7,748 bases of DNA from JAFGSZ01 sp964492185. GTDB lineage: Bacteria; Bacteroidota; Bacteroidia; Bacteroidales; UBA10428. The stretch is taken from NCBI GenBank assembly GCA_964492185.1, contig CAZBJH010000144.1, positions 1 to 7,748 on the forward strand. The letters are read 5' to 3'. The position numbers and the translations under genes are program-made. How positions within the stretch are numbered: the first letter of the stretch is position 1; every line of letters starts with the position of its first letter. Below the pieces are notes generated by a model, which was not told where the DNA came from, did no database searches, and worked only from the letters and a program-made list of their open reading frames with translations. Below, one piece after another: positions 1 to 5,920 of the stretch.

Positions 1-36
1 GCTTCGCTTTGCCGCCTTGTATCTGATGCGCTACAG
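1..36 (+). repeat. Degenerate dispersed intergenic repeat, partial copy at window edge
   Basis: This stretch just beyond the stop of the TPR gene resembles the repeats at 4199-4292 and 5803-5862, but in the opposite orientation. The reverse complement of 1-25 aligns to 4218-4244 with two one-base gaps and three mismatches; the shared core is CAGATRCAAGGCG. Bases 12-36 also align to the minus strand of the 5803 copy (GCCWTGTATMTG, a 4-base gap, then ATGC...AYAGA). The left end is cut by the window edge. I see no gene in 1-52. Confidence 0.5.
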
Positions 37-52
37 ACTTTTTCAGCAAACC

Positions 53-1237
53 CTAATTATTCATCCAGGAAGTAAATTCTTCAGATTCCAAAAATTGAGG
101 ATAATTACCGAGGAACATTTTAAAATCCTCTTTATACATATTAAAGTTATATGTCATCATATCCATCACCGTGATGGCATCATCATACTCATATTCTTCC
201 ATTAAAACACCCAGCAGACTCAGATAACCAAGCTCAAAATCAGGCATGAATTTTATCAGGTTTTTGTATGCTCTGCCGGCTTTTTCATAATCATCCATTT
301 CATAGTACAGATTGCCCCGCAAATAGTCAAGGAAAGGATCCGAACCCAATTGCCGGTCAAGGCTGTCAATACTTTGTATGGCTTCATCATATCGCTCATG
401 TAAAATATATCCGTCAACAGACACAAGGTAAAAGCTCGGATCATCAGGATATAATGACATATATTCATCAATTGCTTTCATATATTTTTTATCACTTAGA
501 TGGAACGATATCTGAATGTTCATAATCTGACAGATTTTTTCCTTTTTGAATTTGTCGGGTATCCGCCTGAATTTCCTGTATGCCTTTTTAAACTTACCCT
601 TGTTATATGTGTTTTTTACTACAGTATACTGTATAACAGACTCAAGGTAATTATCATCCATCCGCCTGCCGATGGTGCTTTTGCCAATACTGTATAAGAA
701 TCCAAGGTACATACGGTGAAAAGTAGTACTCATATTCTCTCCTGAAAGGTAGATGTACATATCTACAATCATAATATCATTGTCCTTCTGATAAAGTTCA
801 AAGTCATGATAATTGATACCATTGATATTAAAAAGCCTGAAAACAATATGAGGTATACTGTCCTTCTCATAATATTTGATAAATGAATATGATCCTCCAT
901 GGGAAACCTGTCCGATTATAGTGGACCCGAAATCAAAACTTTCCCTTAATCCACTTACAAAACCTTCGTTGAAATTATTCGCATCATATAATTTGCCCTC
1001 TTCATTCATGATGATCTTATTAATGAATGAGTCCATATCAAAATGCCCGTTGAAATAGGAAGGATTACCATTTTCGAGACTGGCTTCTATATTTTGTGCA
1101 AACTCAATTACTTCCTCATTTTGGGTAATTTTAATACCGGGCTTCTCTCCTGTTGAATAGGCTTTATACCAAACTAACAGAAACAAGAAAAGCACACTGC
1201 ATATTAACCTGCCTACAGCATTGCAAACTTTTATCAT
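53..1237 (-). CDS. Exported or membrane-anchored TPR-repeat protein of unknown function
   Basis: A 394-residue protein that I do not recognise as a named family. Residues 8-24 are a hydrophobic stretch preceded by Lys and Arg, giving a signal peptide or a single N-terminal anchor; cleavage could lie near AYS at 26-28. The rest would then face the periplasm. Residues about 35-185 form an alpha/beta domain without catalytic motifs that I can name (local pattern KYYEKD...HIVFRLFNINGINYHDFEL). Residues about 205-366 are degenerate tetratricopeptide helices, including YDEAIQSIDSL (283-293) and DYEKAGRAYKNLIKFMP (316-332), so a protein-binding scaffold role is likely. The start is an ATG with no Shine-Dalgarno, which is normal for this phylum. 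The gene is monocistronic as far as the window shows, and is divergent from the outer-membrane protein gene across 270 bp. The TPR call is secure; the biological role is unknown. Confidence 0.85.
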   Translation of the reverse strand: MIKVCNAVGRLICSVLFLFLLVWYKAYSTGEKPGIKITQNEEVIEFAQNIEASLENGNPSYFNGHFDMDSFINKIIMNEEGKLYDANNFNEGFVSGLRESFDFGSTIIGQVSHGGSYSFIKYYEKDSIPHIVFRLFNINGINYHDFELYQKDNDIMIVDMYIYLSGENMSTTFHRMYLGFLYSIGKSTIGRRMDDNYLESVIQYTVVKNTYNKGKFKKAYRKFRRIPDKFKKEKICQIMNIQISFHLSDKKYMKAIDEYMSLYPDDPSFYLVSVDGYILHERYDEAIQSIDSLDRQLGSDPFLDYLRGNLYYEMDDYEKAGRAYKNLIKFMPDFELGYLSLLGVLMEEYEYDDAITVMDMMTYNFNMYKEDFKMFLGNYPQFLESEEFTSWMNN

Positions 1238-1259
1238 ACGGTTATTTTTTTTGTTACAT

Positions 1260-1286
1260 CAATAATATAATACGTAGAAATACCAA
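1260..1286 (-). promoter_or_regulatory. Possible promoter of the TPR gene
   Basis: On the minus strand TATTATTG (1260-1267) matches the Bacteroidetes -7 consensus TAnnTTTG at five of six fixed positions. A TTG (1284-1286) lies 16 bases upstream. That spacer is shorter than the usual 19-21, so this is a weak call. It would give a leader of roughly 15-20 nt before the ATG at 1237. Confidence 0.25.
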
Positions 1287-1313
1287 TAAGTGTTTTTAAT
1301 GAGAATAAAAAAA

Positions 1314-1343
1314 TGATCAGACCATATTATGATTACCTGATCA
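1314..1343. promoter_or_regulatory. Paired TGATCA inverted repeat, possible operator
   Basis: TGATCAG (1314-1320) and CTGATCA (1337-1343) are perfect inverted repeats with a 16-base AT-rich spacer. Each arm contains the self-complementary TGATCA, so the two half-sites lie 24 bases apart start to start, about two helical turns. The pair sits in the 270-bp divergent region between the TPR gene and the outer-membrane protein gene. It could bind a dimeric regulator or form a weak hairpin. There is no direct evidence of function. Confidence 0.3.
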
Positions 1344-1402
1344 ACCAATAGTAATTTTAAGGATAATATTTCGCCTTAAACATCGTATCTTTATTAAATA
1401 GA

Positions 1403-1458
1403 GTTTGTCCATAATGTCCGGGATCAAGGCATGCATACCGAACGAAGTAAGCTACTGA
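1403..1458. repeat. Dispersed intergenic repeat with GTYTGTCCATAATGTCC motif
   Basis: Bases 1403-1419 match 7681-7697 at 16 of 17 positions, and both lie in intergenic DNA upstream of genes. The following bases (GATCAAGGC, then TACCGAACGAAG) look like a shortened form of the repeat at 4199-4292, which has GATGCAAGGC and then TACCG and AACGAAG separated by a small hairpin. The 17-base match is firm; the wider relationship is tentative. The rest of 1238-1507 holds the TGATCA pair, the weak promoter candidate for the TPR gene and A/T tracts. I see no strong promoter for the plus-strand gene at 1508; TATCTTTA at 1386-1393 is the nearest -7-like sequence but has no TTG partner. Confidence 0.45.
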
Positions 1459-1507
1459 ACACATTTATAAATATCAGAGCTTGTAAAAAAAAATTAAACA
1501 GCATTAA

Positions 1508-2104
1508 ATGAGACCATTCTTACTTATCATTTTCATATTACTTTTACCGGTAAGCCTGAATTGCGCCGGGCAACGGCATTTTTTCTCACCTTCCAATGCA
1601 TTAATGCCCGCATTTGGTTATGCTTTCAACAATAGTCTCGGTGTTCCCGGCTTTATGGCTAATGTTGAATACTACCGTTCTGTTGACGAGCGTGTTGCAA
1701 TATCAGCATCAACAATATATACAGGTCTTCGTTCAGATAAAAACGGATTAACTACAACAGGGACTGCAATTGGCGCAGACGGTACTTTTTACCTGGGAAT
1801 ATTTATGAACCGTAAACTGAGGATCAACCTGGGATTAAGTGCCATGATACATAAATATGAATGGGCGTTTACTTCCAATGACAAAACAGAACAAAAGCTG
1901 ATCAAGAATAATATTGTATATATGATCCCTGCAAACTCACCTCTCCAAATAAAAGAGAAGCTTAACCCCGGTTATGGCGTAACCCTTTTATTCCAGCATC
2001 ATTTGGCGGACCATCTTATATTCAGCATGAAACCACAACTGAAAAATGACAACTTTGGAAATACCATGATCTCTGTTCAGGCAGGTATCGGACTGGTCTT
2101 TTAA
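1508..2104 (+). CDS. Small predicted outer-membrane beta-barrel protein
   Basis: A 198-residue protein with a Sec signal peptide (hydrophobic core at residues 4-17, probable cleavage after Ala20 or Gly21). The Cys at 19 is preceded by S-L-N and does not form a lipobox. The mature part of about 178 residues is rich in alternating polar and apolar segments ending in aromatic residues: about 48-57, 62-73, 86-100, 103-113, 154-165, 170-178 and 186-198. The protein ends in Phe (GIGLVF), the classic C-terminal signature recognised by the BAM complex. Size and pattern fit a barrel of about eight strands. The ligand and role are unknown. It is the only plus-strand gene here, convergent with the response regulator gene across a 42-bp gap with no obvious terminator. 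The ATG follows an A-rich tract instead of a Shine-Dalgarno. The two-component system next door might control it, but that is only inference from proximity. Confidence 0.75.
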   Translation: MRPFLLIIFILLLPVSLNCAGQRHFFSPSNALMPAFGYAFNNSLGVPGFMANVEYYRSVDERVAISASTIYTGLRSDKNGLTTTGTAIGADGTFYLGIFMNRKLRINLGLSAMIHKYEWAFTSNDKTEQKLIKNNIVYMIPANSPLQIKEKLNPGYGVTLLFQHHLADHLIFSMKPQLKNDNFGNTMISVQAGIGLVF

Positions 2105-2146
2105 AATTTATCAAACGGGAGGATCTTGCAGTCAACCAATCCGGCC

Positions 2147-2857
2147 TTAATCAGCATCCGGAACCGTCACTTCAAGCTTAAATCCCGTGTTATGTATATT
2201 GATAATACGAATGCCCGGATCGTCTTTCAGTATCTTTCTTAATTTAGTAATATACACATCCATACTCCTCCCCATAAAATAATCATCTTCCCCCCATATC
2301 ATTTTCAGGGCAACTTCCCTGCGCAAAACATTGTTTATATTCTGTACAAGCAATTTCAACACCTCAGCTTCCCTCTTTGTCAGATGTATTTTGCCTGATG
2401 GTGTTTGCAGTATATGATTGTTATAGTCAAATGTGTGATTCCCGAATTTATATACAGCCTGAGACTGCCCACCCGACCTGTTTTGCGTGCGCCGTAAAAT
2501 GGCATTTATCCGCAGCTTTAATTCCTCCGTGCTAAATGGTTTGGTTATATAATCATCAGCACCAGTGCGAAATCCTTTTATACGATCCTCTTTCATCGAC
2601 CGGGCAGTGATAAAAATAATAGGCACCTCACAATCAAGTTTACGTATTTCCTCGGCAACTGAATAACCATCAAGCAGTGGCAGCATAATATCAAGCAGGA
2701 TCAAATCGTATTTGCCGGAATGAAAAGCATTAAGGCCATCCTGCCCATTCTCATGCAACAATACATTAAACCTGGACATCTCCAGAAAATCCTTTATTAC
2801 AAACCCCAGGTTTTTATCATCCTCAACTAATAATATATTACCTCTCACAGATGCCAT
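2147..2857 (-). CDS. OmpR/PhoB-family response regulator, RprY-like
   Basis: Transcription factor phosphorylated by the kinase encoded just upstream. Numbering below counts from a possible TTG start at 2863, two codons before the ATG used here. The receiver domain covers about 8-125: acidic residues E14/D15/D16, phospho-acceptor D58 in LILLD, switch T86 in FITA, and conserved K108 in YITKPF. A winged-helix DNA-binding domain covers about 138-232, with the recognition-helix region SMDVYITKLRKILKDD and the wing HNTGFKL. The pattern closely resembles Bacteroides RprY as I remember it. I prefer the ATG at 2857 (236 residues), since TTG adds only two residues and neither start has a well-placed Shine-Dalgarno. 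The kinase stop lies about 20 bases upstream, so the two are co-transcribed and probably coupled. Family is certain; orthology to RprY itself is not proven. Confidence 0.95.
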   Translation of the reverse strand: MASVRGNILLVEDDKNLGFVIKDFLEMSRFNVLLHENGQDGLNAFHSGKYDLILLDIMLPLLDGYSVAEEIRKLDCEVPIIFITARSMKEDRIKGFRTGADDYITKPFSTEELKLRINAILRRTQNRSGGQSQAVYKFGNHTFDYNNHILQTPSGKIHLTKREAEVLKLLVQNINNVLRREVALKMIWGEDDYFMGRSMDVYITKLRKILKDDPGIRIINIHNTGFKLEVTVPDAD

Positions 2858-2876
2858 TTCCAAATCAATATATGTA

Positions 2877-4166
2877 CTATTTTACCAGTGGTAAATAAAC
2901 ATCAAACCTGCTTCCTTTGTTTATTTCACTCTTCACTTTTATATATCCGCCGTGTAAATTAACTATGGATTTGACATAATAGAGACCCAGGCCGAATCCC
3001 TTCACATTGTGGATATCTCCTGTATGAACCCTGTAAAACCTGTCAAAAATATGCTTCATAGAGTCATTGCTTATGCCTATGCCATTATCCTCAACCGATA
3101 TAATTATCTTATCATCAGCTTTTGCTGTGGATATAGATATTTTTGGCAATTCTCCGGAGTATTTAATTGCATTCTCCACGATATTTATTATTACATTGCG
3201 GATGTGCATCGGATCGACAACTATTACATGATTTTTTGCCCTTAGCTCATAACTGATGTTTACATCCTTTTCACAATGGTCAAGACACAGATTATGTATG
3301 GAATTTCTTATCAGTTTATGAATATCGGTCTTCTCCCTGTTCAATGATATTTCAGCCACATCATTCACGGCCATATTCAATACTCTTTCGACCTGGGATT
3401 TCATACGCTGGTTCTCATCAGAAATAATTCCCGAATATTTTTTTATCCTCTCTGTCGAAGTATTTGCATCTGTTGCCAGCAATACTTCAGCAGCCAGGCT
3501 AATGGTGGAAATAGGCGTTTTGAACTCATGGGTCATATTATTAATAAAATCATTTTTCATCTCCGACAGTTTTTTCTGCCTGAACAAGGTATTTACCGTA
3601 TAGGCATAACTGAAAATAACAATCAATAAGAATAACCCTGACAGAATAAGCCAGAGGATCAATTCGAAAAAAACAAAATTTGTCTGTTGAGGAAATAATA
3701 CAGCAAGGTAATAATACTCCTTTTTCCATAAACAGGACAAACAAGCCTTATGTACACTATTACGGCCTGAACCAAATACAAAGCTTCCTGAAGAATAAAG
3801 TACCGAATCATTTTGAGTTTTTACAATTGCATAAACATAATCATCATCAAGCCTGTGATAATCCATGTACTTATGCATCAACACACTCAACAGTGTAGTA
3901 TCAATAATATCAAGTATATTTTCAGGGTGAGTACCGATTGTGGTATCCTTGCCGGGATCACTGAAATAATAAGCAGTATCCACATATATCTCAAATTCAC
4001 CTATCACATCATCGAGTGCCTGATCAACACGGTGATCAAACTGTTTCTGAACAGTATTAAAGGCTCTCATAATAATATAGGACTGGGTAAGTATTAATCC
4101 TAACAAAGACAGGGAGGTAAGCAAAATTATAGGTCTGATCCTGCTGTTTCTCACATTATATTTCAT
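2877..4166 (-). CDS. Membrane sensor histidine kinase, RprX-like
   Basis: A 429-residue inner-membrane kinase. TM1 is at about 12-34, followed by a periplasmic sensor of about 130 residues (35-165) and TM2 at about 166-190. The dimerisation/phospho-acceptor helix contains H213 in MTHEFKTPIS. The HATPase domain has the N box around N332 (NIVENAIKYS), the G1 box D360-N-G-I-G, the F box FDRFYRV (374-380) and the G2 box GFGLGL (390-395). All catalytic motifs are intact, so it should be active. There is no separate HAMP or PAS domain. The sensor carries C142-x-x-C145 shortly before TM2, which may bind metal or sense redox state. It is the first gene of the two-gene unit; the response regulator start follows about 20 bases after its stop. 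The start is an ATG without a Shine-Dalgarno. The signal is unknown. Confidence 0.95.
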   Translation of the reverse strand: MKYNVRNSRIRPIILLTSLSLLGLILTQSYIIMRAFNTVQKQFDHRVDQALDDVIGEFEIYVDTAYYFSDPGKDTTIGTHPENILDIIDTTLLSVLMHKYMDYHRLDDDYVYAIVKTQNDSVLYSSGSFVFGSGRNSVHKACLSCLWKKEYYYLAVLFPQQTNFVFFELILWLILSGLFLLIVIFSYAYTVNTLFRQKKLSEMKNDFINNMTHEFKTPISTISLAAEVLLATDANTSTERIKKYSGIISDENQRMKSQVERVLNMAVNDVAEISLNREKTDIHKLIRNSIHNLCLDHCEKDVNISYELRAKNHVIVVDPMHIRNVIINIVENAIKYSGELPKISISTAKADDKIIISVEDNGIGISNDSMKHIFDRFYRVHTGDIHNVKGFGLGLYYVKSIVNLHGGYIKVKSEINKGSRFDVYLPLVK

Positions 4167-4198
4167 TATACCGGGAATTGAATACTATCCTGTATTAT

Positions 4199-4292
4199 TC
4201 ATGCGTGGGGTTTGGGGCAGATGCAAGGCGTCGGAAGCTGAAGCTGTAGTGACCCCTACCGCGAAGCTTTCGCAACGAAGCAGATGCCCTGA
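4199..4292. repeat. Dispersed intergenic repeat upstream of the kinase gene
   Basis: Bases 4216-4247 align without gaps to 5820-5851 at 25 of 32 positions, and 4218-4244 matches the reverse complement of 1-25. Read on the minus strand, 4199-4246 gives 15 codons and a TGA (QLQLPTPCICPKPHA). This occupies the same frame and has the same length to the stop as the end of the small ORF at 5803-5862, with 7 of 15 residues identical. Here an in-frame TAG four codons upstream and the lack of a start codon make it non-coding. The region is more GC-rich than its surroundings. The rest of 4167-4447 is AT-rich; I see no clear promoter for the kinase and no terminator for pth. Confidence 0.55.
4261..4273. 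repeat. Short hairpin inside the 4199-4292 repeat
   Basis: GCGAA and TTCGC form a perfect 5-bp stem around a 3-base loop (GCT). No T tract follows on either strand, so it is not a rho-independent terminator. The related sequence at 1436-1447 appears to lack exactly this element. Confidence 0.4.
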
Positions 4293-4447
4293 AACTGGCG
4301 CACTTTGTAAAAATAAATGAAAATTATATTTCAAAACCCTTTCTGTTATTCTATTGGTTTTCAATACATAAAATAATTTTCATTGATTTTTATGAATAAC
4401 TCGGGCTAATTGAAAATATAGTTATTTCAGTTAAACATATAATATGA

Positions 4448-5011
4448 CTATTTGTTGTTATACAAATTCATAGTCCGTTCCAGTCCCAGGGTACCAAATG
4501 AACGAATAATATCAGCACAGTTACTGATCCTTTCATCGAGAGCCTTTTCCTCTTCTTCTGTCCACCCGCCCAGCACATAGTCTGCCTGCCTGCCGGGGAA
4601 AAATTCATTGCCAATGCCAAATCTCAGACGGGCAAAATTCTGTGTCCCAAGTATGGAATGAATGCTTTCCAGCCCGTTGTGCCCGCCCGATCCTCCGCGT
4701 GCCCTTACCCGCAGAGTACCAAAAGGCAATGCAATATCATCAAGAATAACAAGCAAACGCCCAGGGGGTATCTTTTCCTTTTGCAACCAATAGTTCACGG
4801 CGCGCCCGCTGCGATTAACAAATGTTGAAGGTTTTAAAAGAATAAACGTGCGCCCTTTATAAAGATATGTTGCTACAAATCCATAACGTTTATCCTTAAA
4901 ATGAATATTGGATGCCCTGGCCAGGGCATCCAATACTTTAAATCCTATATTATGCCTTGTGTTTTCGTACTCCGTACCGATATTACCAAGACCTGTGATC
5001 AGATATTTCAA
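4448..5011 (-). CDS. pth: Peptidyl-tRNA hydrolase
   Basis: Cytoplasmic enzyme that cleaves the ester bond of peptidyl-tRNAs dropped by stalled ribosomes, recycling tRNA. At 187 residues it is the usual length for bacterial Pth. Conserved residues are present: N10 in GLGNIG, catalytic H20 in TRHNIG, N66 in KPSTFVNRSG, D91 in LDDIALPFG, and GGSGGHNGL (106-114). The start is TTG: it is the only start in frame that keeps the family N-terminus (MKYLITGLGN), and no ATG lies between it and the preceding stop. The L25 stop is only 14 bases upstream, so expression probably relies on read-through transcription and translational coupling. Codons for roughly residues 26-35 contain a perfect 30-bp palindrome (4906-4935), which is unusual inside a gene. 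Identity is certain. Confidence 0.97.
   Translation of the reverse strand: MKYLITGLGNIGTEYENTRHNIGFKVLDALARASNIHFKDKRYGFVATYLYKGRTFILLKPSTFVNRSGRAVNYWLQKEKIPPGRLLVILDDIALPFGTLRVRARGGSGGHNGLESIHSILGTQNFARLRFGIGNEFFPGRQADYVLGGWTEEEEKALDERISNCADIIRSFGTLGLERTMNLYNNK
4906..4935. repeat. Perfect 30-bp palindrome within pth
   Basis: The left arm TATTGGATGCCCTGG (4906-4920) is directly followed by its exact reverse complement (4921-4935), with no spacer. Pairing stops at the next base on each side. On the coding strand it encodes part of VLDALARASNI, and because of the symmetry the opposite strand also reads LDALARASN. In mRNA it can form a stem of about 13 bp with a GGCC tetraloop, about 76 nt after the pth start. 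It could be an mRNA structure, a protein-binding site, or an assembly/amplification artefact. Confidence 0.9.
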
Positions 5012-5025
5012 AACACGGAATGGTT

Positions 5026-5688
5026 TTATTCAGTTGCTTCTCCTGATTCCTCCGGTTTTTCGGTTCCTTCCTTGGTTTCAACAACAGCTTCACCACCTTC
5101 AACCTCTTCAGCTTCCTCTTCAAGTGGTGCCATACCCTTGGCTGCCAGCCGCGATGAAACCACACCAACGATCATTGAACGGTGAGGGTCAAGAATATCA
5201 AGCTTATCATATTGAAGATCTCCCACCTTTATCACCTGACTTATATCCAAATCCGTAACATCAACAGCAAGTGTTTCGGGCAGATCCTTAACCAGACCAT
5301 TTACCTTTAATACCCTGCGCCTTTGGCGCATCTTACCCCCGTTCTTAACACCGATTGAACTTCCCGTGAGCTGAATAGGTATCTTAACAGTTACAGGCTT
5401 ATCATCAAACACCTCGATAAAATCAATATGTAAAACATCATCATTCACCGGATGAAACTGTAAATCCTTCATTATGGCCTTGTAAACTTTACCATCAAGG
5501 TCAATATTGACCTCAAACACATGTGGTGTATAAACAAGATCCTTAAATTCAACATCCTGAGCCGAAAAATGTATCACTTTATCACCACCGTACAGGACAC
5601 ATGGTATGTGATCAATTTTTCTCAATTTTTTGGTACTTTGTTTACCTACCTTTTCACGAATTGTTCCCTTAATGTTTATTGATTTCAT
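5026..5688 (-). CDS. rplY: 50S ribosomal protein L25, long TL5/Ctc form
   Basis: Binds 5S rRNA in the large subunit. The 220-residue length matches the two-domain TL5/Ctc type and not the short E. coli protein of about 94 residues. The N-terminal 5S-binding domain (about 1-95) has IPCVLYGG (28-35) and the QFHPVNDDVLHIDFIEV stretch (77-93). The C-terminal TL5 beta domain (about 98-182) includes GVKNGGKMRQRRRVLKVNG and contains VKDLPETLAVDVTDLDI. The tail from about 189 is very acidic (Glu-rich), as is common in this group. The ATG start has no Shine-Dalgarno. It lies 335 bases after prs and just before pth. A -7 box at 5913-5920 implies its own promoter and a leader that includes the small ORF at 5803-5862. 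The name ctc is also used. Confidence 0.96.
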   Translation of the reverse strand: MKSINIKGTIREKVGKQSTKKLRKIDHIPCVLYGGDKVIHFSAQDVEFKDLVYTPHVFEVNIDLDGKVYKAIMKDLQFHPVNDDVLHIDFIEVFDDKPVTVKIPIQLTGSSIGVKNGGKMRQRRRVLKVNGLVKDLPETLAVDVTDLDISQVIKVGDLQYDKLDILDPHRSMIVGVVSSRLAAKGMAPLEEEAEEVEGGEAVVETKEGTEKPEESGEATE

Positions 5689-5802
5689 TGTATTTGTTTA
5701 AACAATTAATATTTTTGTGCTACGTGGACAATTGATATTATATCGGTTGGACCAATGTCCCCATCACACTATTGTTTTAAACCTTCATTTAATCTCTATT
5801 AT

Positions 5803-5851
5803 TCATCTATCAGGCATTAGGCATATACATGGCTCCGAAAGCTTAAGCTGT
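5803..5851. repeat. Dispersed intergenic repeat in the rplY leader
   Basis: Bases 5820-5851 match 4216-4247 at 25 of 32 positions without gaps, in the same orientation. It contains the 10-base palindrome AGCTTAAGCT (5840-5849). This is the only copy in the window in which the embedded minus-strand frame has a start codon and a Shine-Dalgarno. Confidence 0.55.
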
Positions 5852-5862
5852 TTTTTCGACAT
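5803..5862 (-). CDS. Possible 19-codon leader peptide upstream of rplY
   Basis: ATG at 5862 to TGA at 5803 encodes MSKKQLKLSEPCMCLMPDR. GGAGG (5871-5875) precedes the ATG with an 8-base spacer, an ideal Shine-Dalgarno in a window where the main genes lack one. A perfect -7 box lies about 50 bases upstream, so the ORF would be near the 5' end of the rplY-pth transcript, 114 nt before the rplY ATG. Against coding: most of it lies in an intergenic repeat, and the copy at 4199-4246 keeps the frame and stop but not the start. It could be a regulatory upstream ORF, a remnant of a mobile mini-ORF, or chance. The sequence supports its existence, not its expression. Confidence 0.3.
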   Translation of the reverse strand: MSKKQLKLSEPCICLMPDR

Positions 5863-5912
5863 ATTATACACCTCCGTATATTCTTATAAATAATGCAGAT
5901 TAAAAAGGAGTG

Positions 5913-5920
5913 CAAATGTA
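5913..5920 (-). promoter_or_regulatory. Bacteroidetes -7 box for the rplY-pth unit
   Basis: TACATTTG on the minus strand matches TAnnTTTG perfectly, and the ten bases TACATTTGCA are identical to the element upstream of prs (7001-7010). No TTG is found at the expected -33 distance; the sequence there is AT-rich. Transcription would start near 5905, giving a leader of about 215 nt before rplY. Confidence 0.5.

Noticed and set aside
256..471. Minus-strand 71-residue frame inside the TPR gene
   Set aside because: Alternative frame of a coding region with no domain and no initiation signal.
1553..1573. Possible lipobox around Cys19 of the outer-membrane protein
   Set aside because: The residues before Cys are Ser-Leu-Asn, which do not fit [LVI][ASTVI][GAS]C. 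The C-terminal Phe and strand pattern favour a beta-barrel.
2105..2146. Bidirectional terminator between the convergent genes
   Set aside because: No stem longer than 4 bp followed by a T tract on either strand.
2858..2863. TTG start two codons upstream of the response regulator ATG
   Set aside because: It adds only Met-Glu before an ATG and has no better ribosome-binding context, so the ATG at 2857 was preferred. The difference is trivial.
3813..4097. Plus-strand open frame opposite the histidine kinase
   Set aside because: His/Ile-rich translation without domains, fully antisense to a well-supported kinase gene.
4908..5258. Plus-strand 116-residue open frame starting MDALARASN
   Set aside because: It is antisense to pth and rplY. 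Its start resembles Pth only because it begins inside the 30-bp palindrome. The remainder is low-complexity antisense sequence.
5701..5731. TTG and TAATTGTT as an rplY promoter
   Set aside because: The -7 match is poor and transcription would start about 7 bases before the ATG. The perfect box at 5913-5920 is better.
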